This document shows, in pieces, positions 27,370 through 36,049 of a DNA stretch of 64,000 nucleotides. Positions within the stretch are counted from its first letter, which is position 1. Every line of letters begins with the position of its first letter. The translations under genes and the position numbers were made by a program. The DNA comes from Sphingomonas sp. (GTDB lineage Bacteria > Pseudomonadota > Alphaproteobacteria > Sphingomonadales > Sphingomonadaceae): positions 186,001 to 250,000 of the forward strand of contig NZ_QFOB01000004.1 of NCBI RefSeq assembly GCF_003248515.1, given 5' to 3'. The notes under the pieces were generated by a model, which did no database searches, was not told where the DNA came from, and worked only from the letters and a program-made list of their open reading frames with translations.

Positions 27370-28122
27370 TTAGGCCTTCGGCGGGATCGCGGTCGCGGTC
27401 TTCACGGCCGGAGCCGGAGCGGCCTTGGCCGACGCGATCTGCGGGCGCACCGCACCGTTCGAAACCATGTAGCCATGGAGATCGACGGAGAAGGCACCGA
27501 TCTGCTCGGCAACCACCTTGTTGCGGCGGATCAGCCAGTTGTAGCCGAGCACGGCCGGAACGGCCACGGCGAGGCCGAGCGCGGTCATGATCAGAGCCTC
27601 ACCGACCGGGCCGGCGACGGCGTCGATCGAGGCCTGACCAGCGGCGCCGATCTTGATGAGAGCGCGATAGATGCCGATAACCGTGCCGAACAGGCCGATG
27701 AACGGCGAGGTCGAGCCAACCGTCGCGAGAACGGCGAGGCCGTTGCCCAGCTTCGAATTGATCGCGGCAACGCTGCGCGAGAGCGAGCTGCCGAGCCACT
27801 CATGCTGGTCGACCGGATCGATCAGCTTGGTGTGCTGGTCCTGGGCGAGCAGGCCGTCGTCGACGATCTGGCGATAGGCCGAGTTCTTCTCGAGCTTCGA
27901 CGCGCCGTCCTTCAGCGTGGGCGTGCCCCAGAAGCTGGTGCGCACGCGCTTCGCCTGGTTCAGGATCTTCTGCTGCTCCAGCAGCTTCGTGAACATGATG
28001 TACCAGGAAGCAGCCGACATGATCACGAGGATGGCGAACACGGTCTGCGCAATGAGGCCGCCCTGCTCGAGCGCGGCCATCAGGCCATAAGGATTAGAGC
28101 TTTTTTCCATGACAGGTGACAT
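27370..28122 (-). CDS. exbB: ExbB/MotA/TolQ-family proton channel
   Basis: A 250-residue inner-membrane protein with three hydrophobic segments: IAQTVFAILVIMSAASWYI near residue 28, ATVGSTSPFIGLFGTVIGIY near 138, and ALIMTALGLAVAVPAVLGYN near 185. These carry the family Thr/Gly motif of the proton channel. It pairs with the ExbD proteins to energise TonB. Start ATG 28122 (MSPVMEKSS) or 28110 (MEKSS); both precede the first segment. It sits 55 bases after tonB. Confidence 0.92.
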   Translation of the reverse strand: MSPVMEKSSNPYGLMAALEQGGLIAQTVFAILVIMSAASWYIMFTKLLEQQKILNQAKRVRTSFWGTPTLKDGASKLEKNSAYRQIVDDGLLAQDQHTKLIDPVDQHEWLGSSLSRSVAAINSKLGNGLAVLATVGSTSPFIGLFGTVIGIYRALIKIGAAGQASIDAVAGPVGEALIMTALGLAVAVPAVLGYNWLIRRNKVVAEQIGAFSVDLHGYMVSNGAVRPQIASAKAAPAPAVKTATAIPPKA

Positions 28123-28177
28123 CCTTGAGTCTGGGGTTCGGAAGGATCGGCGGCCGGTTCCAACCGGCCGCTGTCAC

Positions 28178-28831
28178 CTAGTTTTTAGGTATCTGCCAGC
28201 GGATCGTGCGGCTCTGGGTCGTCCGCATCGGGTTTCCGCTCTGGTCGAGCGCCGGAGAATAACGGCCACGACGCGTCAGCACGCGGCAGGCCGTCTCGTC
28301 GAGGTCGGGCGAGCCCGAGGAACTGACGATCTGGCAATTCTCGATTCGACCCTGCTCGTTGATCTGCCAGGTGACCTTGGTCACACCTTCCCGCTCCTCA
28401 CGAAGCGCGGACGGCGGATAGTCATCAGACGTAACCCACTGTGCGGGATCGCCCTTGGCACCGGCCGCCTTCGAAACCGTAGGCGGGGGCGGAGGGGGCG
28501 GAGCCGGCGGAGCGGCCGGCGTGATGACGACCGGCGGTGCGACAGGCACGGCCACGATCGGCGGAGCGATCGTCGGCGTCTGGACCACCGGCGGCGGAGC
28601 GACGATGGGCGGCGGCTCGAACTTCTGTTCGGGCGGCGGGGGCGGCGGCTTCTGCTCTGGGGGAGGAGGCGCCTCTTGCACATCCACGACCTTCAGGTCC
28701 TGTGCGGCCTTCTTGATAACATTGTAGGCCAGACCGGTGATGAAGGCGTAGCCGAGCGCCGCATGGAGCGCCACGACAAGACCGATAGACACGGCCTTGC
28801 GGGTGCTCATCGTTTGATCAGCGTAGGCCAT
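28178..28831 (-). CDS. tonB: Energy transducer TonB
   Basis: A 217-residue TonB protein that spans the periplasm and drives TonB-dependent outer-membrane receptors. It has an N-terminal anchor (AVSIGLVVALHAALGYAFI), a long Pro-rich rigid linker with repeated EQKPPPPP/PPIV units, and the C-terminal domain with DYPPSALREEREG and the paired Cys (NCQIVSSS, TACRVL). ATG 28831 (MAYADQTMSTRK) is the real start; the longer frame reads upstream non-coding sequence. It is first in a four-gene operon with exbB and two exbD genes. No receptor is adjacent. Confidence 0.92.
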   Translation of the reverse strand: MAYADQTMSTRKAVSIGLVVALHAALGYAFITGLAYNVIKKAAQDLKVVDVQEAPPPPEQKPPPPPPEQKFEPPPIVAPPPVVQTPTIAPPIVAVPVAPPVVITPAAPPAPPPPPPPTVSKAAGAKGDPAQWVTSDDYPPSALREEREGVTKVTWQINEQGRIENCQIVSSSGSPDLDETACRVLTRRGRYSPALDQSGNPMRTTQSRTIRWQIPKN

Positions 28832-29099
28832 TAAGGAACAAGACTCCTCAATCTGAATTCGAGTTGTGGCGCAGCGCTCAGATGCAACCACCCACGGATG
28901 CCACCGACCCGCTTGCGATTGCTCTTTACTCGGCGGCAAGACTTCCTATCGCGGTGGTTCGCCATCGCGCAAGCCCTTTATAGGCATCATACACTCTCTC
29001 GCGGCAACCCCCCTGAATCCTGCGCATTCGATCGAAGACATGATGACATTCAAAACAGACCGTCGTCCGGACGCACAAACCCTTCGGAAAGGGAGACTC

Positions 29100-29933
29100 A
29101 TGAAGCACCGCCTCCTGCCGCTTTTGGCTGCCCTCAGTGCCACCGGTGTCGGCGCTCCGGCGATTAACGCGGCGTCAATACGGCAATATGACGGTTTTAC
29201 GACCAACCCGGCCTATGCCGACATGGCCGACATGGCCCTTTCGGCGCCCTTTTCCCTGGCGGCCACGATTCTCAAGGCCATCCCGCTCAAGGGAGATGCC
29301 GCGATAGGCGTGCCGGTCGGCAAGACGCGCTTCCTGTTCGAAGCGCACGCCGATGCGCTGATTGCGGGCCGCGCGGAATTGCCGGAAACGATCCGCTATC
29401 TCGCCGATCTTCCCGCCACGAAGAAAATGCCGAAGCTGAAAGGCCAGCAGGTTCTGCTGCTGGCGGCGCCCGGCGCGCGGCCCGGCGAAATCCGCCTGAT
29501 CGGCCCCCACGCGCAGATCGCGCGGACGAGCGCGGACGAGACGCGCCTGCGCGCCATCCTCACCGCATCGGTATCCCCGGATGCGCCGCCCGCCATCACC
29601 GGCATCGGCCATGCCTTTCATGTCGCGGGCACTCTGCCCGGCGAAGGCGAGACGCAGATTTTCCTGAAAACGCCCGATAACCGCCCCATTTCCCTCTCGA
29701 TCCTGCGGCGTCCGGGCGAAACGCCGCGCTGGGCGGTGGCTCTTTCGGAACTGACCGACGCCAGCGCCGCGCCACCCGCTCCCGAAACATTGCTCTGGTA
29801 TCGGCTGGCCTGCGGCCTGCCGCGCACGCTGCCCGGCAGCGCCACGGATGGCCTGCAACCCGCCGACGCGACGATCGCCTCGGAAGATTATCAGACCGTG
29901 CTGAAGGGGCTCGGCCCCTGCCGACGGAACTAG
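29100..29933 (+). CDS. Exported protein of unknown function
   Basis: A 277-residue protein with a signal peptide (MKHRLLPLLAALSATGVGAP) and no other recognised domain. The rest is a mixed alpha/beta protein rich in Ala and Pro, with two late Cys (LACGLP, GPCRRN) that could form a disulfide. The start ATG at 29100 has AAAGGGAG upstream. It is divergent from tonB by 268 bases and ends in a very strong hairpin, so it is a single-gene unit. I do not recognise the family; periplasmic localisation is the only supported claim. Confidence 0.6.
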   Translation: MKHRLLPLLAALSATGVGAPAINAASIRQYDGFTTNPAYADMADMALSAPFSLAATILKAIPLKGDAAIGVPVGKTRFLFEAHADALIAGRAELPETIRYLADLPATKKMPKLKGQQVLLLAAPGARPGEIRLIGPHAQIARTSADETRLRAILTASVSPDAPPAITGIGHAFHVAGTLPGEGETQIFLKTPDNRPISLSILRRPGETPRWAVALSELTDASAAPPAPETLLWYRLACGLPRTLPGSATDGLQPADATIASEDYQTVLKGLGPCRRN

Positions 29934-29944
29934 CGCGCCGGGCA

Positions 29945-29979
29945 GATCGCCCCACGCAGCTTTCCTGCGTGGGGCGATC
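29945..29979 (+). terminator. 15-bp perfect hairpin downstream of exported protein
   Basis: GATCGCCCCACGCAG (29945-29959) and CTGCGTGGGGCGATC (29965-29979) pair perfectly around CTTTC. It follows the stop at 29933 by 11 bases and precedes the folB stop by about 40. There is no clear T-run, but the stem is very stable and the position fits a terminator for either strand. Confidence 0.6.
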
Positions 29980-30015
29980 GATGCAAACACCGATGCAATC
30001 TGGGCATCGCAGACT

Positions 30016-30417
30016 CTACAGGGACGAAATCTCCACGCCCACGCCCGCGCAATCGGCATAGACATCGGGCTTGGAGGTCACGACCCGGATCGCCAGCACG
30101 CCCGGGCGCGCGGCGACGAGCGCGTAGACTTCCCGCGCGAACGTCTCCTGAAGATTGAAGCGGCGCCCCTCGGCCATACGCAGGATGGCGCTGCGCAGGA
30201 GATCGTAATTCCAGGCCTCCGCAACCCGATCGCTGGAGGGGAAATGCGTCTCGTCCACCTCCAGTTGGACCGTCACGCGCAGGCGCTGCGGCGTGCCGAT
30301 CTCGAAATCGTGGAAGCCGATGTCCACGGGAAGATCGAGGTCCTCCAGGAAGATTCGGAAGCGGTTTGGCGCGAGATGGGCGGGAAGCGCGTTCGTCGCG
30401 CCGGATTCGTTCGTCAT
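30016..30417 (-). CDS. folB: Dihydroneopterin aldolase-family protein
   Basis: A 133-residue protein of the tunnelling-fold family. Features: FLEDLDLPVDIGFHDFEI near the N-terminus, FNLQETFAREVYALV in the middle and VTSKPDVYADCAGVGVEI near the end, with the catalytic-type Glu and Lys. It converts dihydroneopterin to hydroxymethyldihydropterin and glycolaldehyde in folate synthesis. Start ATG 30417 overlaps the stop of the upstream SDR gene by four bases. The family includes folX-like epimerases, so exact substrate is not certain. Confidence 0.8.
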   Translation of the reverse strand: MTNESGATNALPAHLAPNRFRIFLEDLDLPVDIGFHDFEIGTPQRLRVTVQLEVDETHFPSSDRVAEAWNYDLLRSAILRMAEGRRFNLQETFAREVYALVAARPGVLAIRVVTSKPDVYADCAGVGVEISSL

Positions 30418-31184
30418 GATGGTCTTTCGTCGAGAAACTGCACGTCGCGGGCCAGGCCGAGGAATCGCTGTCCGCCGTCGACGCGCACGATTTCGCCCGT
30501 CACGCGCGGGCTTGCCACGAGAAAGCGCAGGGCGGCGACGAGATCGTCGACCGTCACACCGCTGCGAAGCGCGTTCATCTCGTGGACCGAATCGAAATTC
30601 TCGCGCGTCTGCTGCCCGGATACCAGGGTGACGGACGGGGCGATGCCGCATACGCGAATCCCCTTCTCCGCCAGCACCCGCGCCGAAAGCTCGGTCAGCG
30701 CCGCCAGCCCGAATTTAGAAAGCGTATAGGTGAAGAAATCCGGATTGGGCTGGGCCAGCTTGGCATCCAGGATGTTCACGATCAGCCCCCCTGCCCCTTC
30801 CGGCACGGATGCGGCGAAGGCACGCGTCAGCAGCGCCGGCCCGCGCAGATTCGGCAGGAAGTGGCGATCCCAGCCTTCCACTGTGAAATCGTCGAATCGG
30901 TCGAGATCGAATCGGGATGCGCTGTTCACGAGCAAGCCCGCAGGCGGCATGCCGGCCAGAGCGGCGACGATTGTCTTCCCGCAATCCGCCGCCGCGAGAT
31001 CCGCCTGAACGATTCGCGCGCCTTCAATCTCCGCCGCCAGCGCCTCCGCCTCGTCGCGCGATTCGTGGCAATGGATCAACATCGTCCAGCCGTCCGCAGA
31101 GAGCGCGCGGACGAAGGCCGCGCCGATTCTGCGGCCACCGCCGGTGACGATCGCGGTGCGTGGGCTGCCGAACTCCGGTGTCAT
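30414..31184 (-). CDS. Short-chain dehydrogenase, pteridine reductase/FolM-like
   Basis: A 256-residue SDR enzyme. The cofactor motif is TGGGRRIG, whose Arg replaces the usual Gly of classical SDRs and is typical of NADPH-dependent pteridine reductases (PTR1/FolM). The catalytic Tyr-Lys appears in the TYTLSKFGLAAL region, and the active Asp-Ala-Lys loop is ILDAKLAQPNPD. It overlaps folB by four bases, so a role in reducing dihydromonapterin or dihydrofolate is likely. ATG 31184 starts the protein at MTPEFGSPRTAIVTGG; the longer frame adds non-homologous residues. Confidence 0.82.
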   Translation of the reverse strand: MTPEFGSPRTAIVTGGGRRIGAAFVRALSADGWTMLIHCHESRDEAEALAAEIEGARIVQADLAAADCGKTIVAALAGMPPAGLLVNSASRFDLDRFDDFTVEGWDRHFLPNLRGPALLTRAFAASVPEGAGGLIVNILDAKLAQPNPDFFTYTLSKFGLAALTELSARVLAEKGIRVCGIAPSVTLVSGQQTRENFDSVHEMNALRSGVTVDDLVAALRFLVASPRVTGEIVRVDGGQRFLGLARDVQFLDERPS

Positions 31185-31259
31185 CGCTGGCGCCGGTAGC
31201 GACGCCACCGGTGCGCGGCAAGCAACCCGGATGGCCATCGCCTTGTCACCGTCCCGTCG

Positions 31260-31814
31260 TTGCGTTTCACGCGGGTTCGATTATCGGGGCGCGCCTTGGA
31301 CCAGACCATCGCCTTGAACGCCGTTTCGATCGGCCCGTTGCGCGCCGCAAAGCCTGCCGACGTGGATTCGCTGCTGGATCGCGTGTTCGGCGCGGACCGG
31401 CGACGGCGGACCGCCTACCGGATCCGCGACGGGATGACGGCGATCGACGATCTCTCCTTCGCAGCCTTCGATCGCGGCGGCGCGCTGGTGGGCTCGCTCC
31501 AATGCTGGCCGGCCGCGCTGGATGGCGAGGTGCCGGTGATTCTCGTCGGTCCGGTCGCGGTGGAGCCCGCCTTGCAGCGCGAGGGAATCGGCCGCGCGAT
31601 GATGGATCGGATGATCGCCGCCGCCGACTATCTCGGCAGCGATCCGCTCGTCCTGATCGGCGATCCCGAATATTATGGCCGCTTCTTCGGTTTCGAATCG
31701 CACTGGACGCGGGAATGGACGGTGCCGGGGCCGGTGGAGCGGCGGCGCCTGCTGGCGCGCGTGCCCGAGGGAATCACGCTTCCGGCCGAGGGCCATCTGG
31801 GTCCGCGCCGCTAG
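31260..31814 (+). CDS. GNAT-family N-acetyltransferase
   Basis: About 184 residues. The acetyl-CoA-binding motif is VEPALQREGIGRAMM, with GDPEYYGRFFGFE near the C-terminal half, as in the YhbS-like branch. It acetylates an unknown amine. It is divergent from the SDR-folB operon. The start is uncertain: TTG 31260 is shown, but the conserved fold begins only around VSIGPLRAAK, so a downstream start is possible. Confidence 0.75.
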   Translation: MRFTRVRLSGRALDQTIALNAVSIGPLRAAKPADVDSLLDRVFGADRRRRTAYRIRDGMTAIDDLSFAAFDRGGALVGSLQCWPAALDGEVPVILVGPVAVEPALQREGIGRAMMDRMIAAADYLGSDPLVLIGDPEYYGRFFGFESHWTREWTVPGPVERRRLLARVPEGITLPAEGHLGPRR

Positions 31815-31950
31815 AAGGCACCGCCCGAGTCGGCCCCAGATCGCAGGGCCGCGCGGGCGTCTTCCCGGGCGTCTTCCATTGCCGCTCGCAGGTCTTCGAG
31901 AAGGAACGCCCCCTTTTCTGCCCCAGCCACCGCGCCTAACTGGGCCGGCC

Positions 31951-32520
31951 ATGCCCGAAACCACACCCCTTCCCGAGGATCTGGCAAGCCTCTCGCTCGC
32001 GGAGATCGCCGCGCTGGTGGAGGCGCGGCGCCTGCCCCCGATCGAGACCTGGCATCCCGGACGGACCGGCGACAGCGCCATGCGGATCGCGCGCGACGGC
32101 ACCTGGTATCATGAAGGCGCGCCGATACGGCGCCCGGCGATGGTGCGCCTGTTCGCAACGATTCTCCGCCGGGAGGCGGACGGCAGCTTCGCTCTGGTGA
32201 CCCCGGTCGAAAAGCTCGCGATCGAGGTGGAAGAGGCGCCCTTCGTCGCTGTCGAGGTGAAGAGCGAGGGCGAAGGCCGCGGGCGCCGGCTCGCCTTCCG
32301 GCTCAATACGGACGAGGTGGTCGTCGCGGATGCCGAACATGCGCTGCGCGTGATCGAGGGTGCGGACGGCCCCTCCCCCTATCTCCACGTTCGCGGCGGC
32401 CTGGAGGCGCGGATCGCGCGACCTGTCTATTATGAGCTCGCCGAACTGGCGATTGCGGAGGGCCGCGATCCGCCCGGCCTGTGGAGCAACGGTGCCTTCC
32501 TGGCGCTGGCCCCGGCATGA
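31951..32520 (+). CDS. DUF1285 family protein
   Basis: A 189-residue cytoplasmic protein of the DUF1285 family (WHPGRTGDSAMRIARDGTWYHEG, then VTPVEKLAIEVEDAPFV-like and NTDEVVVAD). Function is not established. It is the first gene of a conserved alphaproteobacterial cluster: DUF1285, CoA-pyrophosphatase-type Nudix and cca, each overlapping the next by four bases (ATGA), so it is probably translated with them. ATG 31951 (MPETTPLPEDL) is the natural start. Confidence 0.8.
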   Translation: MPETTPLPEDLASLSLAEIAALVEARRLPPIETWHPGRTGDSAMRIARDGTWYHEGAPIRRPAMVRLFATILRREADGSFALVTPVEKLAIEVEEAPFVAVEVKSEGEGRGRRLAFRLNTDEVVVADAEHALRVIEGADGPSPYLHVRGGLEARIARPVYYELAELAIAEGRDPPGLWSNGAFLALAPA

Positions 32521-33098
32521 GGCTTGCGGACCGGCTGCGCGTGGCGCTGGAGAACAGTGTGGGCGTGGCCGGCAGCGACGAGCGACTCGTGCCGGGCGCA
32601 AACCTCACCGGTGCCGCCGTGCTGGTGGCCGTGACCGATCGGCCGGAGCCCGGCGTGCTGTTCACGCTGCGCCATGCCCATCTGCGCCGTCACGCCGGCC
32701 AGGTCGCCTTTCCCGGCGGCCGGGTGGATCCGGAAGATATCGATGCCGTCGCGGCGGCCCTGCGCGAGGCGGATGAGGAGATCGGGCTCGCGCCCGCGCA
32801 GGTGGAGCTTGTGGGCATTTCGGACACCTATCGAACCGGCACCGGTTTCGAGGTGGTCCCCGTCATCGGCGTCGTCCCCCCCGATCTGCCGCTCGTGCCG
32901 CACGAGGCGGAAGTCGCGGCGCTGTTCGAAGTGCCGCTCTCCTTCCTGCTCGCCAGCGCGAATCATGCCCGGCGATCGGCCGAATTTCAGGGGCGTACCT
33001 ATCATTATTACGAGATCATGTGGGGCGAATGGCGCATCTGGGGAGCGACGGCGGGGATGATCGTGAACCTCTCCGCACGACTCGGGGCTTTCGCATGA
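32517..33098 (+). CDS. Nudix hydrolase, CoA pyrophosphatase type
   Basis: A 193-residue enzyme. The signature LRRHAGQVAFPGGRVDPED is that of the NudL/CoA-pyrophosphatase branch, followed by the extended Nudix box ending READEEIGL. It cleaves CoA or acyl-CoA to 3',5'-ADP and phosphopantetheine. ATG 32517 overlaps DUF1285 by four bases, and its stop overlaps cca by four. Confidence 0.88.
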   Translation: MRLADRLRVALENSVGVAGSDERLVPGANLTGAAVLVAVTDRPEPGVLFTLRHAHLRRHAGQVAFPGGRVDPEDIDAVAAALREADEEIGLAPAQVELVGISDTYRTGTGFEVVPVIGVVPPDLPLVPHEAEVAALFEVPLSFLLASANHARRSAEFQGRTYHYYEIMWGEWRIWGATAGMIVNLSARLGAFA

Positions 33099-34264
33099 TG
33101 CTGCCGCCCGACAGCCTCGCCCGCCGCTACGGGCTGGTCGCCCTGCTTGCGGCGCTGGGCGCCGATCGCGGCGAGGTGCGTCCGATCGGCGGCTATGTGC
33201 GCGATATGCTGCTGGGGCTCGACCCTGCCGATGTGGATCTCGCGACCGTGCATAGGCCGGAGGAAGCCGCCCGGCGCATCCGCGCGGCGGGATTCAAGGC
33301 GGTGCCCACGGGGATCGCGCACGGCACCGTCACGGCAGTGCTGCCATCCGGCCCCGTCGAGGTGACGACCCTGCGCCACGATGTGGAAACGGACGGGCGC
33401 CACGCCACCGTCGCCTTTACCGACGATTGGCAGGCGGACGCGGCGCGGCGCGACTTCACGATCAACGCGCTTTCCGCCGATCCGATAACGGGCCAGATCC
33501 ACGATTATTTCGGCGGGCAGGATGATCTTGCCGAAGGCCGGGTGCGCTTCATCGGCGATCCCCTCGCGCGAATCGCGGAGGATCATCTGCGTATCCTGCG
33601 CTTCTTCCGCTTCCATGCCCGCTTCGGCAAAGGCGCGCCCTCCGCGCCGGATCTGGAAGCCTGCGCCGCGCGTGCCAGGGATCTGATGGCGCTCTCACGC
33701 GAGCGAATCGCCCAGGAATTGCTGAAGCTGCTCGCCCTCGGCGATCCCGCCCCCACCGTCGCGATCATGGTTTCGCGCGGGATATTCGCGCCCGTCCTGC
33801 CTGAAATCACGCCCGCCGGCGCGGATCGGCTGGCAGCCCTCGTCCATCGCGAGGGCAAGGATGGAGATCCCGTTCGCAGGCTCGCCGCCCTGTTGCCGGG
33901 CGATATTGGCGTCGCGGACAAGATCGGCGCGCGGCTGAAGCTTTCCAACGCGCAGCGCAAGCGGCTCATGTCGGCGGCAGAGCCGGCGGCGGGCGATCCG
34001 AAGGCGCTGGCCTACCGGATCGGGATCACAGGCGCGCGGGACAGGCTGTTGCTGGCCGGCGACATGGACGGGCTTTCCGCGATCGAGGGGTGGACGCCGC
34101 CACGCCTGCCGATCGGCGGCGGCGCATTGGTTGCGCTGGGGCTCTCCGCCGGCCCCCGGGTGGCGGCGACACTGGCGGCCGTTGAACGCCGCTGGATCGA
34201 GGAAGGCTTTCCCGATGCCACCCGCGTGGATGCGCTGGCGCGGGAGGAAGTGGCGCGGGACTGA
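33095..34264 (+). CDS. cca: CCA tRNA nucleotidyltransferase
   Basis: A 389-residue polymerase-beta-type nucleotidyltransferase that adds or repairs the CCA end of tRNAs. Motifs: RPIGGYVRDMLLG with DPADVDLAT (metal-binding Asp), RRDFTINAL, and a C-terminal helical tRNA-binding part. Since the tRNA here already has encoded CCA, the enzyme would mainly repair. ATG 33095 or 33098 (MML...) both start the same protein. It ends the DUF1285-Nudix-cca operon and is convergent with the GGDEF-EAL gene, 22 bases apart. Confidence 0.93.
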   Translation: MMLPPDSLARRYGLVALLAALGADRGEVRPIGGYVRDMLLGLDPADVDLATVHRPEEAARRIRAAGFKAVPTGIAHGTVTAVLPSGPVEVTTLRHDVETDGRHATVAFTDDWQADAARRDFTINALSADPITGQIHDYFGGQDDLAEGRVRFIGDPLARIAEDHLRILRFFRFHARFGKGAPSAPDLEACAARARDLMALSRERIAQELLKLLALGDPAPTVAIMVSRGIFAPVLPEITPAGADRLAALVHREGKDGDPVRRLAALLPGDIGVADKIGARLKLSNAQRKRLMSAAEPAAGDPKALAYRIGITGARDRLLLAGDMDGLSAIEGWTPPRLPIGGGALVALGLSAGPRVAATLAAVERRWIEEGFPDATRVDALAREEVARD

Positions 34265-34286
34265 ACCTGCCCCGCATCGCCGGTTA

Positions 34287-36014
34287 TCAGGCCGCGCGCT
34301 TGCCCAGAAAATGCTCGAAGGCGATATCGGCGGGCATCGGCCTGGCGAAATAATAACCCTGCCCCACCGTGGCGCCCAATGCGGCCAGCAGATGCGCGGC
34401 GGTGGGCGTTTCGATACCCTCGGCGATCGTCGTCATGCCCAGCGCGTTCGCCAGGCTGAGGATGGCGCGGATGATCGCCGTCGAATCCTTGTCGTCAAAC
34501 ATCGCCGCGACGAACTGGCGATCAATCTTCAGCACGTCGATCGGCAGGCGCTGAAGATAAGCGAGGCTGGAATAGCCCGTCCCGAAATCGTCCATCGCGA
34601 TGCGGCAGGAAAGCGCCTTCAGCGCATTCAGCATATCGCGCGCGCGATCGGGATCGGCGACGATCGTGCTCTCGGTAAGCTCCAGCGTGACCCGGCTTCC
34701 GGCGAGCTTGTGATATTTGAGCGCCTCCGCCACGGCCGAGGCGACGGGATCGCGCGCCAGCTGCACCGCCGAGACGTTGAGGCTGAAATAGAGCGGCAGC
34801 GCATGGCCGGCGCGCCTGTCCCAATCGGCCAGCGTCGCCATCGCCCGATCGATCACCCAGCGCCCCAGCGGAACGATCAGACCCGATTCCTCAGCCACGG
34901 AGATGAATTCGGCGGGCGCGATGGGGCCGCGATCGGGGTGATTCCAGCGCGCGAGCGTCTCGAATCCGGCCACGGCCCGCGTCTCCAGATCGACCAGAGG
35001 CTGGAAGGCGAGATCCAGGCGATCGGCCTCGATCGCGCGGCGCAACTCCGTCTCCAGCGCGAATCGGCGGCGCGCGCGCCCCGCCTCGCCGGGCTGATAG
35101 ACCTCCACCCGGCCCGATCTCTTGGCGCGCTTCAGCGCGAACTGGCCGTTGCGGATGATGTCCGCCGCGCCCAGCGCATTTTCATGCCAGAGCGCGCAGC
35201 CGATCGCGCAATCCACCTTGATCTCAAGTTCGGAGAGACGGAGCGGATAGGTGAGCGATTCCTGCAATCTCCGCGCGAGATGCAGCGCATCGCCCGGCCC
35301 GTCCGCCAGCGGTACGAGGATCGCGAATTCGTCTGCCGCCATGCGCGCCAGCATATGCTGCGGGCCGAGCACCGAGCGAAGGCGGCTCGCCACGCTCAGG
35401 ATCAGTTCGTCGCCTGCCAGCGAACCGATGCCTTCGTTGATTCGGCTGAAGCGAACGAGATCCAGCACCAGCACCGCGAAGCCGCCGGCATTTTCGTCAT
35501 CCGCCTCGAGCATCGCCTCGATCGCCTCGGAGAAAGCGAGGCGATTGGGCAAGCCCGTGAGGCTGTCGTGCAGCATACCCGCGCGCAGCGACTTCTCGGT
35601 TTCGATCGCGGCGGTGCAATCGACCAGGCTCACCATCACCCTTCGGCCCAGCATCGGATGAGGATCGAGCGGCTTCAGATGAACCTGGAAGTGGCGCCCG
35701 CCGACGCCGGGCTCTTCCCAATGATAGGATTCGCCTTCCGTATCCGTCAGCAAATGCCGGGTGATACGCGTCCGGAAAAGCTCCAGTTTCTCTTCCGGCG
35801 CGCGATTGCGGATGCGCACGATCTGCTGGTTGCGCGCGATCGAACGCGGCCCTTCTTCTCCCAGCACGACGACGGCCGCCGCGATCGGCAGGGCGTCCAG
35901 ATATTGCTGAAGGGCGGATGCGGACGCGGAGCCTGCCGGCGGCGCCACATCGGCGACAAAGCCGACGAGAGGCTGCGCGCTATAGAGCTCGCTGCTGATC
36001 TTCCGCATTTCCAT
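34287..36014 (-). CDS. PAS-(degenerate GGDEF)-EAL protein
   Basis: A 575-residue soluble protein. Domains: N-terminal PAS-like (about residues 35-130), a GGDEF domain whose signature reads AADEF (226-230), and an EAL domain with Glu352 in FETLARW, DDFGTGYSS, DVLKIDRQFV and AEGIET. The loss of both Gly residues in GGDEF makes cyclase activity unlikely; the EAL domain keeps the catalytic Glu and metal motifs, so the protein is probably a c-di-GMP phosphodiesterase. ATG 36014. The Arg-rich ends of the two domains are normal. It is alone on its strand. Confidence 0.88.
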   Translation of the reverse strand: MEMRKISSELYSAQPLVGFVADVAPPAGSASASALQQYLDALPIAAAVVVLGEEGPRSIARNQQIVRIRNRAPEEKLELFRTRITRHLLTDTEGESYHWEEPGVGGRHFQVHLKPLDPHPMLGRRVMVSLVDCTAAIETEKSLRAGMLHDSLTGLPNRLAFSEAIEAMLEADDENAGGFAVLVLDLVRFSRINEGIGSLAGDELILSVASRLRSVLGPQHMLARMAADEFAILVPLADGPGDALHLARRLQESLTYPLRLSELEIKVDCAIGCALWHENALGAADIIRNGQFALKRAKRSGRVEVYQPGEAGRARRRFALETELRRAIEADRLDLAFQPLVDLETRAVAGFETLARWNHPDRGPIAPAEFISVAEESGLIVPLGRWVIDRAMATLADWDRRAGHALPLYFSLNVSAVQLARDPVASAVAEALKYHKLAGSRVTLELTESTIVADPDRARDMLNALKALSCRIAMDDFGTGYSSLAYLQRLPIDVLKIDRQFVAAMFDDKDSTAIIRAILSLANALGMTTIAEGIETPTAAHLLAALGATVGQGYYFARPMPADIAFEHFLGKRAA

Positions 36015-36049
36015 CCCGGTTTCGTTATCGCCGAGACGTTAATAATATC

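Noticed and set aside
28832..29099. Fur box between tonB and the exported protein
   Set aside because: I looked for the usual inverted hexamer pattern and found none convincing.
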